The translations under genes were made by a program, and so were the position numbers. The notes below the pieces were generated by a model. The model did not search any database and was not told the DNA's origin. It saw only the letters and a list, made by a program, of their open reading frames with translations. A stretch of 64,000 nucleotides of DNA from Rhizoclosmatium globosum (lineage: Eukaryota > Chytridiomycota > Chytridiomycetes > Chytridiales > Chytriomycetaceae), in contig MCGO01000049.1 in assembly GCA_002104985.1 (NCBI GenBank), positions 62,001-126,000 of the forward strand. Reading direction: 5' to 3'. Shown piece by piece: positions 24,228-39,770 of this stretch. How positions within the stretch are numbered: the stretch's first letter is position 1; each line of letters begins with the position of its first letter.

Positions 24228-24600
24228 CTATCTGCGACGTATAATCCGCGTAACAGGTTGAGAAAACTTCAGAACAAACTGGTCCCGGAACTGGGGAAAC
24301 ATTTTTGGTGGAACTGATCCCGTAAATGTGTTGTTGGAAACATCACTGGGCGAATCGTCATTTAGGATAAACCGTTAAGTGACGTATGCCTTATAAGTAA
24401 ATAACCTTCGCTTGGGATTTGAAGCTTGAAATTATTATTCGATAGGAGTTAAATTGGAAGTGAAAAAACTAATTGCTCCACCAATCTCCAGTCAAAAAGG
24501 ATGCAGTCTATCAATTTATACTGCAAGGAGACTTTCAGAGTGATTTAGGTCCAAGAGGTCAGTTTGATTGCTGATATCGAGGTAGTGCAAGGCGAAGATC
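24228..24600 (-). pseudogene. LRR gene remnant
   Basis: The minus strand downstream of the fusion gene holds three short leucine-rich-repeat-like stretches: LHYLDISNQ (about 24598-24561), LLSNNNFKLQIPSEG (about 24450-24402) and SDVSNNTFTGSVPPKMF (about 24352-24300). The last runs to a stop near 24228. They sit about 100-150 nt apart, as expected for one repeat per exon, as in the neighbouring LRR gene. No start codon, complete exon set or other domain is visible, so this looks like a decayed 3' fragment of an LRR gene. A small functional gene with unseen exons is not excluded. Confidence 0.5.
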
Positions 24601-24748
24601 ACCTACGGACACAGACTATTAAATGTATCAGAGGAATTAATTTCTCTTTTTCTTCTTTCTTTTTTTGTTTCTTTCGTTCTCCTTCCTTTCTCACCTAGTC
24701 TTTTTCAGTGCTATGCTTTCTTCTCTTATTATTTGTTTGAAATCAAGG

Positions 24749-25902
24749 ATGGAAAAGGAGAAGCGACACATTACCAAACTTCAGAATGCGGCATCAGGTG
24801 CGCTTGCCGGAGTCATTTCCCGACTTGTTATTGCACCATTAGACGTTGTCAAGGTATTGCTCCTTCAATTGTGATACAGTTAACTGACGTAAACGAACAG
24901 ATTCGCTTCCAACTCCAAACAACCTCGCCTTCAGTCAAGCCAAAGTACCGAGGAATCACCCAATCGCTGATACTTATTGCGCGGGAAGAAGGCCTACGAG
25001 CCCTGTGGAAGGGAAACTGGCCTGCAGAGTATCGTGAGTTGGATCGCCCTTTTGTCTTTGAAGTTGGATGCCTGTTAACCTTCCCTCGTATCGCACAGTC
25101 TATTTAACCTATGGAGCTCTTCAGTTTCTCGTTTATCATGAAACAATGCCGCTTCTCGCTTCCTCAACTTCATCGTTCCTCAACCCAACAGCTCAATCAG
25201 TTGTTGCTGGCGCTTTCGCTGGATCAATCGCCACGCTCGGAACATATCCATTAGATTTATTACGTACTCGGTTTGCTATGCAGGGCACTACGAAGGTGTA
25301 TCAGTCGCTGATTGGGGCGTGTGGTGAAATTGGAAGGACAGAAGGGATTCGCGGATTTTACAGAGGAGTGTGGCCTTCCATTCTTCAAATCGCACCGTAT
25401 ATGGGAATCATGTTTGGGACGCAGGGAGCTGTGGAAAAGTGGTTCGAAAGTATACAAGTGAGTCTAATAAGGTTTATGAGAATCATGGGGCGCTGATTAG
25501 TTTCTTCTCTTAGAGTCCATATTGGGTTCATGCATGGGATCATTTCTTAAGTGGAGGTGTAGCTGGAATCGTGAGCAAAACAGCTGTGATGCCTTTTGAT
25601 GTTGTGAGGTGATGGTCTTAGTTCTTTCGCTCTATTATCTCTAATATCCAACGAACAACAGAAAGCGACTGCAGGTTCAAGGCCCCTCGAGAACACTATA
25701 CGTACTTTCTGATATTCCTCACTATGCCAACAGTGGCTTCTTGGCATGTGCACGACAGATTATAGCTCAAGAAGGAGTTCATGCATTGTATAAGGGATTA
25801 TGGGTTGGTCTCATTAAAACGGCACCATCGTCGGCCATTACATTCTGGGTTGTTGCAGAATCGAGGAAGGCATTTGAAACTTACAACCTATCTCGAAAAT
25901 AG
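24749..25902 (+). CDS. TPC1: Mitochondrial carrier, thiamine-pyrophosphate type (Tpc1/SLC25A19-like)
   Basis: Exons 24749-24853, 24901-25033, 25099-25457, 25514-25608 and 25662-25902. It has three repeats, each with two membrane helices and a carrier signature: APLDVVKIRFQLQ, YPLDLLRTRFAMQ and MPFDVVRKRLQVQ, with matching loop motifs ALWKGNWPAE, GFYRGVWPS and ALYKGLWVG. Length (about 310 residues) is normal for the SLC25 family. The first repeat (SGALAGVISRLVIAPLDVVK) and overall pattern are closest to the mitochondrial thiamine pyrophosphate carrier, which imports the cofactor across the inner membrane. An upstream ATG at 24713 would add a hydrophobic leader; I chose 24749 because carriers normally lack one. 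Family is certain, substrate is likely but not proven. Confidence 0.85.
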
Positions 25903-26010
25903 AAAGGTAGAAAATAATTGCTGCTAATAAACATCGTAATAAGAAAGAATACAAGTAGATGCTCATTGAAGGAGGGTGGCCTGATGTTCACAACCAAAAA
26001 AATACTTTAA

Positions 26011-28108
26011 ATGGCCATAACCACAAAGCAATTCGCTGAGGCTCTCCGAGAGCTCCATCCACAGGCCGAACTTGCACTTGTGCTTGCTATTGTCCTCGTT
26101 GTCTTCTATGGCGTGAATCGCTTCCTTGCGCTTTTCAAAGGGAAACCTTCGGGAACGTCAAAGGCGCATCTTGTCAATGTCCCCTTCCCAAAAGGTACCA
26201 CCTCCTGAATCCAGTAAAATAAGCATGATCTAACGAACTGCGACAGAGTCGGACCCGTCTTGGAACACCGACAACATCCTCGCAACTTCGGCAATGAACA
26301 TCAGGGACTCGGAGAACCCTTCCCAAATCAAATGCTGGGAACCAACCTCGGGCAGATACCTCTGCTCCCGCCCTGCATTCACAAGGGATCAAGTCAAGGA
26401 AGCTGTTGCTAAGGCCCGTCGTGCCCAACAAGATTTCAAAAACTCTTCGTGGCAACAGCGTAGAGACATCCTCACTACTCTGTTGGATTACTTGGTTCGT
26501 GAGCAGTCTGCAATCTGCAGGATCTCGGCTAGATGCTCTGGAAAGACTTGTACGTTGCAATACCATGCCCCATTTTATAAGCCGTTGTGCTACTGAATGC
26601 TGAACTGATATCCCTTTAATTGAACAGTCCTCGACGCCACGTTCGGTGAAATCATTCCAACTGCCGAAAAGCTGCTCTGGACAATCCAATACGGTGAAGA
26701 AGCACTTGCCCCAGAACACAGAGTCTCCGGTACAATTTCCTTCCTTGCCGCCGCTCGCGTCGAATACGTTCCAGTCGGAGTCATGGGTCTCATTGTTTCC
26801 TGGAACTATCCAATCCACAACGTTATTTCTCCACTCACGTCTGCGATTATGGCTGGTAACGGATGTGTGATCAAGGTTTCTGAGTACTCTGGATGGGCAA
26901 CTCCTTGGTTGCAGGAAGTTGTTGGAAAGGTGTTGGAAGTTCATGGAGTTTCGAGAGATTTGGTTACTTTTATCGATGGATTTGCTGATGCTGGTGAAGC
27001 TCTTGTTGAGACTGCCGACAAGGTAAAACACATTTGGTTTGTTTCTCTGTCTATCATACTCATAGATTTTATTTAAGATCACTTTTATCGGTTCTCCAGC
27101 CGTTGGAAAGCTTGTGATGCGTAAGGCCTCTGAGACTCTCACCCCAGTTGTCCTTGAACTTGGTGGAAAAGATGCCGCCATCGTCTTTAACGACTGTGAG
27201 TACGAAAACATGCTGAAAATCACTATGCGTGGAGGTCTTCAAAACTGTGGTCAGAACTGTGCCGGTCTCGAGCGAATGATTGTTCAAGACGGCATCTATG
27301 ACCGCCTCGTTAAGGACGTTTCCGCTCTTGTTGGTGCCATTCGGTTGGGTAACCCCTTCGAAGAGAACATTGATTTGGGAGGTGTAACCATGAAGTCTCA
27401 GCTCAAGATTGTTCAGGACCTGTTGGAAGATGCTGTTGCGAAGGGTGCTAAGGTCCAATGCGGAGGAAAGATTTACAAGGATCCAAAGTTCCCAAATGTA
27501 AGTGTCGTCATAAGTTTAACATCGTTTCTAACGTTCGAACGCAGGGACAATTCTTTGAACCTACCATTCTCACTGACATCACCCCTGACATGAGAATCCA
27601 CCACGAAGAAGTCTTTGGCCCAATCATTCTCATTTACAAGTTCTCCACCACCGAGGAAGCCATCAAAATCATCAACAGCACTGAATTCGGACTTGGATCG
27701 TCCGTTTTCTCCCTCGACTATGCCAAAGCCGAATACGTTGCCAAGCGCATTAACGCTGGATCGTGTAACATCAACGGATGGGGTTTCTCATACTTGTGCC
27801 AGTCGCTTCCATTCGGTGGTGTGAAGCACAGTGGATTTGACCGATTCGGAGGTGTCGAGGGTCTTCGTGGAAACTGTCACATTAAGGCTCTTACCACTGA
27901 CAAGTTGGGACACTTGGGAATTCGTGCGCAAGTTCCACCTGTGTTGCATTTCCCAATCAAGAAGGAGGCTGTTGGTTTCCAGGCTGCCTTGATTAATATC
28001 TTGTATGGTGTTGGAATGTGGAATAAGGCTGTTGGTGTTGCTCGTTTGTTGAAGAATGTGATGGGTGTGCAAAATGGAGACAGCAGTAAGAAGGTCAAGA
28101 CTGCTTAA
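26011..28108 (+). CDS. MSC7: Aldehyde dehydrogenase, Msc7-like, membrane-anchored
   Basis: Exons 26011-26194, 26247-26549, 26628-27022, 27078-27497 and 27545-28108. One N-terminal membrane segment (about residues 20-38, LALVLAIVLVVFYGV) precedes a full ALDH fold: VGVMGLIVSWNYPIHN (cofactor loop), ITFIGSPAVGKLVM (Rossmann glycine motif), VVLELGGKDAAIVF (general-base Glu in ELGGK), NCGQNCAGLERM (nucleophilic Cys) and EEVFGPI. The membrane anchor and the extended C-terminus (AVGFQAALINILYGVGMW) match yeast Msc7, an ER-associated ALDH-like protein of unclear substrate, rather than soluble ALDHs. All catalytic residues are present, so it should be active on NAD(P). Confidence 0.88.
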
Positions 28109-28331
28109 GGCTGCCAAAGTTAGTGGTTCTTTCTAATAGATTCAAAATAAAGAATCAACTGAGTTGTGGGTTTTTGGTGTTAAGCAACAGAAAAACCATA
28201 CTCTAGAAATCCGTATTTTTGCCAAATTAACTACGATTAAAACGATGCTCTGCTTTAAGAACTCTTGTTGCTATTTGCCATTTCGGTTTAGTAGTTCTGA
28301 GCTCCTTTGTCCGCACGTAAATCACTTCACA

Positions 28332-29446
28332 ATGCAACATGCATTAGCGCTCGTCTTACTCCTCATACCGTATCTTGCGCTAGCTCGCGAGCTTAAAAAG
28401 CGCGCCACACTAAAGGTCTCTTACTTCAGCGGTCCAATCATTCAACAAGTCCAAGTGTAATGACCAACAGTTCCCAATCTATAATCTATGTCTAAATGAA
28501 ATTTAGGTTCCCCGTATATTATGGACAAGTAACAAACCAACCGTTGCTCGATCAATTTTATCAGTTTGTTGTGAAATCCAGTGTTATGGATGTGTTGGGT
28601 ACTGTCGTACTATTCCTATTAACCCGCGATACTCAAGTCCGTGCATCTAGGCAAGGAATACAGTTGGCCTCCAACCAATCAATTTATTTCGCATGGAAGT
28701 TGGATTGGGTCCTACATTGACGCGAACGTATCTTCAGCAACAGCATTAGATGATCGAACAAACGTGCAACCATACCTCAAGTGAGATTTAAAAGGGAATA
28801 TACACGCCCGCTAATGAATTCCAAAGAGGCCTAATTGCACAAGGACTTATAAACGTGACGCTAAACACCTACATCCCAGTCCACTTTGCCCCAGCAATCA
28901 AAATAACTCATTTGAAAACCACCACCTGTGTAGATGTCTGTGGATACCATGTGAGTTGCGTTGAGTTTGAGAAGCCGGGAGTTGACTAATTGTACAGGAT
29001 ACACTTGACATTCGAGACCTCGGAATTCCCGGCGTATCGTATGTCGCTTATGGAATAATACCGGACCTAAGCACTGACGCATGTGCACAAGGTAAACTTT
29101 GTCACCCATCAAGAACCGCTGATGAACCAAAAATAGGATGTGGATCAGCCAGCGAATTTGAAAACACATGCGTTACAGCCACCCATGAACTAACGGAAGC
29201 AGTAACGAATCCATTATTTGGTCTTGCGACTGGGGGGAGGTGGCCGTTGGCGTGGTATTCCACAAATGGGGTTGTCGGTGAAATCGGCGACATTTGTCAA
29301 AACGTTGTGACGACTTTGAAAGACGAGTGGCGGAATACAACGTGGATGGTGCAAACTGTTTGGTCAAATTCGGAGCAAAAGGTGACTTTTCTTTAAAACA
29401 ATGTTGAACTGATTTTATAACTGGTTTTTAGTGCACTGCGTCATAA
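28332..29446 (+). CDS. Secreted Phi-1/EXORDIUM-like protein with HELxEA motif
   Basis: The start at 28332 gives a signal peptide (HALALVLLLIPYLALA). Joining exons across introns at 28457-28506, about 28596-28647, after PYLK, after CGYH and before the last short exon yields one continuous protein: VSYFSGPIIQQVQVFPVYYG, MDVLGKEYSWPPTNQFISHG, SWIGSYIDANVSSATALDD, TCVDVCGYHDTLDI, ATHELTEAVTNPLFG, WYSTNGVVGEIGDIC. The YxGGPV..P..YG start, the HELxEAxTxP segment and EIGDxC near the end are shared with plant/fungal phosphate-induced (Phi-1/EXO) proteins. HELTEA followed by a later acidic block resembles a zinc-binding site, but peptidase activity is unproven. Probably secreted; role unknown. Confidence 0.68.
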
Positions 29447-29494
29447 TCCTATATTTATTCCAACTTGAATAAAACCAAGTACATAACTCACAAT

Positions 29495-30292
29495 TCAGTT
29501 ACTCTTCTTATTGTTTCCCACTTCCCTCCCCTCCCCTTCAAACTTAGCACAAGCTCGAACAATCACACCCCCACTTCTCAAAATAACCCATACCGGAACA
29601 ACAAACCACGGGAAGTTAAATCCCAAGAAGTAAACGTAAAAGTGGAGGAACGTAGGACTTGCATGCGAGAATCCATCAAACATTTCGGTACCGTAATACA
29701 TCAACAACCCATACAAATGGCCACAGCTAATCACAAATTGAAGCAAGTGTTGCGATGGATGGGAAGTGTACAAGGAGTAGGCTGCGAGGTAACTGAGGGG
29801 ACCCCAAATCACCTATTCACGAGCACTTAATGAATACAACTTAAAGAAAGAAAGAAAGAAAAGCACGCTTACGACAGTCAGACTCTCAATAACCACAACG
29901 AACGGATCACTGGTCATGTATCGCGAGTCGCTCATTGCATACTCTTTCCAAATGGCGCCAATGACGGTTTGGTCTCCCGCAATTGTATCATAGGAGGATA
30001 TGAAGTACCCTTCCAAAAATAGGTGGAGAGATCCGCATAGGATCCACCAGACGAAGAGGAAGCGGGTTGGCGAATCCTTTGTCTGACGGGAAATGAGGGT
30101 GTATGCGGCTGTCATTCCTGCTATGAGGGTCGCAAAGAAGATTGATAGTACAGTTGGGAGAGGGATCGTTGACGGGGCATACTGTGGCAGCGACAGGTTG
30201 CGAGGGAAGAAAGGATGGGAGGTCATCTTCAAGTTGAAGTGTTCTACCTCGAAATTTCTCAGGAAATTCTTGGGGCGTTTCTGTGACGCCAT
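29495..30292 (-). CDS. EBP-type sterol delta8-delta7 isomerase, copy A (EXPERA domain)
   Basis: Two exons, 30292-29883 and 29812-29495; the start at 30292 is an estimate, and MTSHPFF (about 27 residues in) is an alternative. Four or five membrane helices carry the EBP marks: LHLFLEGYF, AIWKEYAMSDSRYMTSDPFVVVIE (acidic residues needed by emopamil-binding proteins), VIWGPLSYLAAY and HFYVYFLGFNFPWFVVP. EBP isomerises the C8 double bond of sterols in the ER. Dikaryotic fungi do this step with the unrelated Erg2, so this is the animal/plant-type enzyme. A tandem copy lies 161 bp away with about 60% identical blocks. The C-terminus is polar (GNNKKSN). Confidence 0.82.
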
Positions 30293-30453
30293 ATTCAAAT
30301 AAACTATATTTTAGCACACGTAGTGTTGTAGGGACCAGTGTGATTGAGAACTTGGCAGTACAGCGATGAAACTATGGATATACTATCATACCATCAATCT
30401 GGTATTCTCCCACCATTTTATTATACTTTAACAGACGAATTCAGTAGGTGCGT

Positions 30454-31193
30454 TCAGTTCTTCTTCACTTTCTTTGCCCCAGCCGCTTTCCCCTTCCCTT
30501 CAAACTCCGTACACGCCTTAATAATCACGCTTCCACTGCTGCGAATCACCAACAACGGAATAACGAACCATGGGAAATTGAATCCCCAAAAGTAAACGTA
30601 AAAGTGGAGGAACGCGGGACTCGCGTGGGCGAATCCTTCGAAAATCTCTGTTCCGTAGTAAATCAGGAGTCCGTAGAGTTGTCCACAACTGATGATGAGT
30701 TGAAGGAGGTGGCGGGATGGGTGGGAGTGGTAGAGGAGGTATGCGGCGATCATTGACAGAGGACCCCATAATACCTGGTAACATAAAGTTTAGTTCATTG
30801 ATGTACCCCAGCCCCAAAAACACTCACGGCAGTAAACCCTTCCATAACAACAACGAACGGATCACTAGTCATGTATCGAGAGTCACTCATGGCATACTCC
30901 TTCCAAACAGCACTAAGCACAGTCTGGTCTCCAGCAATCGTTCCATTCGTGAACGCAAAGTAACCTTCGACAATACCGTGGATCATGCTACACGAGACCC
31001 ACCAGACAAAGAGGAGGCGTGTTGCTGTGTCTGTTGTTTTCCGGGTGATGAGGAAGGATGCGACGGCCATGGCTGCGAATACGAAGGAGAAGAAGATGGC
31101 AAGGGTTTCAATCATTGTGATTTGGGAGGGTGTGTAGTTTGGCACGGAGAGGCCGAGTGGGTAGAAAGGGTGGGGGATTGCGGAGGCTGGCAT
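30454..31193 (-). CDS. EBP-type sterol delta8-delta7 isomerase, copy B (EXPERA domain)
   Basis: Two exons, 31193-30828 and 30774-30454, with the intron at the same place (before VLWGPLS) as in copy A, so the two arose by tandem duplication. Membrane segments begin TMIETLAIFFSFVFAAMAVA. The active-site region HGIVEGYF..WKEYAMSDSRYMTSDPFVVVME and the GPLSMIAAYLLYHSHP block are intact. The C-terminus ends in a Lys-rich tail (GAKKVKKN), a possible ER-retention feature. Expected ER sterol isomerase of ergosterol-type sterol synthesis. Confidence 0.85.
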
Positions 31194-32050
31194 TTGTTTT
31201 GGTTGACAGTTTTTTTTTCAAACATCGTACGAGAGGTTCTTCTTGACGACAAATTCAGTGTGCTACGAGCGTGAATGTGTTGAAGTTCAACTATATGAAA
31301 GGTAGAGAGAGAGAAGAAGAAGAAGAAGAAGAAGAAGAAGCTACTTCCCTTGGAACATATATAATGCGTCGTTTACCACTGAAGTTCAAAGTGAAGTAAG
31401 CCAACTTCCTCAATGCGGAACCTTACAAGAATAGGCCTCGAGAACGCCTAAATCTTTGAAGTTTCAAGAAATTTAAAGTGCTGCAGCATGTTTCAAGTTT
31501 GTTATGGGAATTCTGATTAATTTAAGCCAACAAAACAAGACCAAGCCAAATTAAAAGTCAAAGCTCTAAAACGATTCATGAATAATGCAGAAACAAGACG
31601 ATTGCAGGTAAGGAATTCCATTCGTTGGTCTTAGTTATTTTGACGTACCCACAATTCAGAGGAAGCAAACTCTGATTATTGCATAAAAAAGGAATCAGTT
31701 TAGAGAAGGAGACTGACAAATTGGGGCATGGCCTTCCTGGACTTTCTCCCCCACTGAACTGATAGACAAAAATTCCATTAGCTGATTATCGTGTGGAGCA
31801 CAAAGTGGCCAAAGCAATCAGATCACAACTCAATAAGGTGTTCCATCGACAGAGCAGCAAAGCAGATCAGGGTGACTACAAGCAACAGAAGGTGATTGAT
31901 TTACAGTAGATCGGTGAGTAGAACTCCATCGCCCCTTATTGCTTTCCACCAACCAACGAACCACCAACAACCAGCCAGGCACGCACCGACACACCACCAC
32001 CACCGAATCGCCGCATCCTTAACTACTTTCTCCACGACAGTTTCAAGCAA
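31194..32050. other. Divergent intergenic region with GAA microsatellite
   Basis: 857 bp between the start of EBP copy B (-) and Pkc1 (+), so it holds both promoters. A (GAA)n tract of about eight units lies at about 31314-31340, preceded by (AG)n. No coding exon, tRNA or known RNA was seen. Confidence 0.55.
31310..31340. repeat. GAA microsatellite
   Basis: About eight tandem (GAA) units after an (AG)n stretch, in the spacer upstream of Pkc1. Confidence 0.85.
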
Positions 32051-35799
<3,749 letters not shown>

Positions 35800-35911
35800 A
35801 CTGCACAATGTTTAGATAGACTGTGTGGATATGGTGTTTTTCTTTGTTCGTTTCATCTTTTATACGTTTTGTTTTCCGACTTTTCCTTTTAATTGTGATT
35901 ATCATAAAGTT

Positions 35912-36981
35912 TTATTGCTGCATTTGTCTTAGTCGCGTCAGTAATTCAATTGTACGTTCACGATTGTAGAGGGTCATTGATTGATATAAATCCAAAAGTC
36001 GTTGAACAATAATGAGAACCTAGATTCATGGTAGTTGGAAATGAGTCAAACCAACAAATCTTACTCACATCGTTCATTTCTACGTTTAACTTCGCAAACC
36101 ACGCCCCTATATCCACCTCAACACTCCTCTCTTGCATTGCCGCGGTCAAATATATTACACCGAGGGCAATCATATGCGGGGGGTACAATAGCGGTAAATC
36201 AGATCGATAGGTATCATTCACGAGCATCCAAGCAGTTTGAAGGAAAGGTGTATCTGTGCCCTTTGGCAAACCCAAGTCTTTGAAATATAATACGACTGAT
36301 TGATATGGATGATATACAATCATATAGAAATCTAATGCTTCCATTAGATGGAATTCGCACTCTGATATTCTTGTTGTATCGATGGGATAGTTTGCTATTG
36401 AAGGAATGTTGAGACGTGATTGGAATGAGGCGCATATAGTACATACAGCCCATAGCCTGCTGAGCCGCCTGCACGATACTCTTGATATGAAATGGATGTT
36501 CCTCGACCTTGCTGTAGTAAACGAGACTTGAGCATACACCCAATAACTCCAAAATAAGAACCACATACGCAGCCAGGTACACGCACGTAGCAGCCACCAG
36601 CCCAACTTCAATCTGAGGATTCGTTCGATTCACAAAAGGTCGTTTGACGTGGTATCGCAGAAAGAAGACAAAAGCTGTTGCCAGGATTTGTTGTCGCAGC
36701 TTTGGATTCAGCGCTCGTCCAATCTGAGTCATGACTAATCGAATCAAATCGAAGAATTAGAGAGAGAAGATGGCGTAGGTTACTGTGAACCTTGCACAAA
36801 GTACTGGTGGATATGCATCCTCTCAGTGTGCGCCAGTCCGTCGTTGTGTCGGGCGTAGAGCTCGTCGAGTTGAGATCGGGTGAAGAGCCATGCCTTTCTT
36901 TGTGATTGTTAGGTTCGTGCATCTTGTTGGCAGGGTTGATGGAACTGACCGTTGTGATGAAGTCCAGAATGAGGCAGCCAT
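35912..36981 (-). CDS. SSN8: Cyclin C (Ssn8), Mediator kinase module
   Basis: ATG at 36981-36979 encodes MAASFWTSSQR, the cyclin C signature start, spliced to KAWLFTRSQLDELY. Further exons give the cyclin box: RALNPKLRQQILATAFVFFLR, LVAATCVYLAAY, VEEHPFHIKS, and the second repeat with ECEFHLMEALDFYMIVYHPY, AWMLVNDTYRSDLPLLYPPH and MIALGVIYLTAAMQ. The last exon (stop 35914-35912) adds VLIIVQRLLDLYQ after a small intron. All blocks match cyclin C, which pairs with Cdk8 in the Mediator kinase module. At least four introns; their borders in 36200-36780 are approximate. Convergent with Pkc1 (112 bp). Confidence 0.87.
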
Positions 36982-37035
36982 TTGTTGGATGAAAACAAAG
37001 TCAAACTGACTAATATTCTTTAATTACTGAATTCA

Positions 37036-38883
37036 TTACTTCTTTTTTGCGGGACTCTTCTTCGCTGGTGCAGCACTGCCTGCTCTACTCAATATCTTGC
37101 TTCCTGCACGACTCCGAGGCGCTGCTAACGAGGCATTACTTGCTCCCAACATTCCACCACCAGCAGCAAGTCTTCCTTGTTGCATGGCCGTGATTTTGTC
37201 TTCCTCCTCTTTTTCATACTTTTTCATGGCAATGCGGTCAGCACATACTTTCGTGAATCTGTTTCCAATTTCTGTCGATTGGTATTCAATTTTCTTTTCC
37301 AGATGTGTGATAATTGTAGATACGACATTTGCCGTGTTTGTACTGAGTAGAGTCTGGAGGTTTGGAGGATTCAATGGAGTGTCATCGACTATCTTTATGG
37401 GGAGCTGGGGTAAAGCTACCGGTGCTGGTTGTATTGGTATTGGCGCTCCCACAGCAGAAGGTCTTGGTATGGCCACTGATCCTCTTGTAGAAGCTACTGC
37501 TTGAGGAGCAATAACAGTCAATCCTTCAACTGGAGGAACAACAACGTTTTGATGCATGTCTTCTTCGACATTGATGCTATCTTCGCCAGTAACTGTGAAG
37601 GTCTCTTCTGGATGGTAACCTGGATATTCCTTCTTTTCTGGTGGCCGCAAAACCACAACCCCTTCCTCCTCCTCTTCACTTGCCACAGGGAACAGGACCT
37701 CAGCTTTAACCACTTCAGTAACTTCGAGTTTTGGGAAAGGCTCCAATGGAGGTACGGTGATGACCATATTCATTCTTCTGACACGAACCATTTCCGCTAT
37801 TTGAGCATCTTCTTTCGCTTTTCTTTCTTTCTCCTCGACCTCACGTTTCGCCGCAGCGATAGCTTCCAACTCCAACTCTTTGGCACGACGCACTTTCTCA
37901 GCTTCTGCAAGCAAATAGTCACCCCATTTTTCAGCAAGAATTCCGCCACTTAGCGGGCTGGGTTCAACAAATGAGTCTATTTGTGAATTCACGACGGTTG
38001 TGTCAACTTCACGAGGTCTCGTGAAAAAGTATGTGATGAGACGAACATGTTGGAGATATCTGTAAATATATAACTTAACACACAGTAATAGAAAGTAATG
38101 ACTCACATATCCGAAAACCACTCAATAATCCTCCGGATCTCTAGTGCATCAAACATTCTGACGCGTGGAACACAAGCATTCCAAGGCTCGCCCGTTCCAT
38201 CCACCATTCCCTTCATTTGCTCAGTTAAAACTTGAACTGCTGCAGCTCGACCGCCAGCCCCACGCTCCAAGTAAATACGATGCACAGCTTCCAACAGAGT
38301 GACAAACCAGCACACTTGTCCAACCGAAAATCCCCACTCCACAGCAACAACTGCAGCATCGAACAACATTTCCGCAAGCGCGGTGTCTCGAGCTACAATA
38401 TCTTCTACTTCGCTGTCTGCGTAGGCTTCGAGATCGGCGGTATCAGGGGAAGGGCATAAGAGGAGTGATTGAGGAGGATGTAGCGGTGGACAAAGATTGA
38501 ACCACGCTCTAATAATACTCCTTTGGAATCATATTTTTTTAGCATTTTAAGTCGCGTTATCATGGATTTTGAGAGGTTGATTCTTACAGAGCTTCTTGTT
38601 TATCTGCCTCCTCCAACGTTTTAACCTGCTTAACAAAGTCCAACGCGCACTCAGGTGTTATTTCGAGTGCGTCCGCACCTTTGAATGATGGTTCTATTTC
38701 AAGATCTTCTTCGCAATCAAGTTTTGCTTCTGCAGCGATCGCAGCACGTTTTGCTTTGATCTTGGTTTGCAGTTGGATCAAAGTTGGAGGTGGACTCAGG
38801 AACTCGGCTAGCAGTGAGGAAGCGATATTGGATCCATCAGTAGGTGTCTCCTTTGATCCCTTTTTCGACGCGCTTTTGCTCAT
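37036..38883 (-). CDS. CFAP119/CCDC189-like flagellar protein
   Basis: Three exons: 38883 to about 38593, about 38513-38107, and about 38060-37036. The N-terminal part is Lys/Glu-rich. The central helical region (AWFNLCPPLHPPQ, WGFSVGQVCWFVTLLEAVH, RMFDALEIRRIIEWFSD, YLQHVRLITYFFTR) matches the conserved domain of CFAP119/CCDC189, a protein of radial-spoke/axonemal machinery. A long coiled coil follows (AEKVRRAKELELEAIAAAK) and a Gly/Ala/Ser-rich basic tail ending PAKKSPAKKK. No catalytic motif is expected. A motile-cilium gene fits a zoospore-forming fungus. Family assignment is by recollection of domain pattern; moderate certainty. Confidence 0.68.
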
Positions 38884-39770
38884 TTCCTTTTCAGAAAAAA
38901 GAGTGATGTCTTTCTTCTCTTCTATCTATTTGTATTTGTGAATCGGAAAATAAGGGTTCGGTGTCTCCAACATGCTCACCAATTTCTTTTTCATCATCCC
39001 TGATCTTGTGGGGCAAAAGAAAAAACTCACCTTCATCTCAACTAGTGCTCTTGACAGCACTTTCACCATTGCCTTTCTTTACAAGTGCTCCTAGCAGTTT
39101 CTTTCAGCGTAACTCTGTTCTCAGTTCAAGTCCAAGTTCAAGTTGATAACTGGACCACCTCAATTAAACCTCGGTAAGTCAAACGCAATTGAAGCGCTCC
39201 CATCGTCTTGCATACATAATATGACTTTCATGTTGCTTGGCATTCATTCCTTTCCATATCCCTTTCTCCTTCCTACTTCTGCATTCAACCCAATTTAACA
39301 TCAAGTCCACGGTCCACCCCCCTCCTCTTCATTTCAACTAACTCATTGAAACTTAGTTTTTGTATCGTACCACGGTTCATAGTGCTATTGATCCTGTTCA
39401 CCAAGTAGAGGAAATGTGAGTGATGCCCCCAATCTCCCAAACCCCCGGAGCGCCCCCCCTTTGAGCCTCAGGTTGCCCAACTTGCACAATCCTGAATTGC
39501 TTTTCCATTTTACTTGCGGAAATAATTGAACTATGACCATGACTGTGCTGTTGCTGACTTGTCCCCAATTTCCACCTAATTTAAGGGTGACTACGTCTGT
39601 TTTACAACTCTAACTCGATGAACAGACCAACAACCTCTGCACTCTGCTCAAAATCGCGCTCATTAAAAAGGTAAGCGGCGGTCATTGGCTCAATTTGGTT
39701 TAACTATTTGTCAGTGTTTCAATTAAGTGCTTCTGCAGCCTGTTGCAACATACCTGCCTTGTCTGCTGCA
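38884..39770. promoter_or_regulatory. Divergent upstream region with a 5'-UTR intron of the HET-domain gene
   Basis: 887 bp between the CFAP119-like gene (-) and the HET-domain gene (+). Close to the latter, a gtaagc donor at about 39671 and a gtcag acceptor ending at 39714 look like a leader intron. The exon before it carries a stop in the frame needed to read into the HET protein, so it is untranslated. Short open frames here have no recognisable features. Confidence 0.45.

Noticed and set aside
39619..39670. Possible extra coding exon upstream of the HET-domain gene
   Set aside because: In the phase needed to join the next exon, a stop codon lies just before the donor site, so it is more likely leader sequence.
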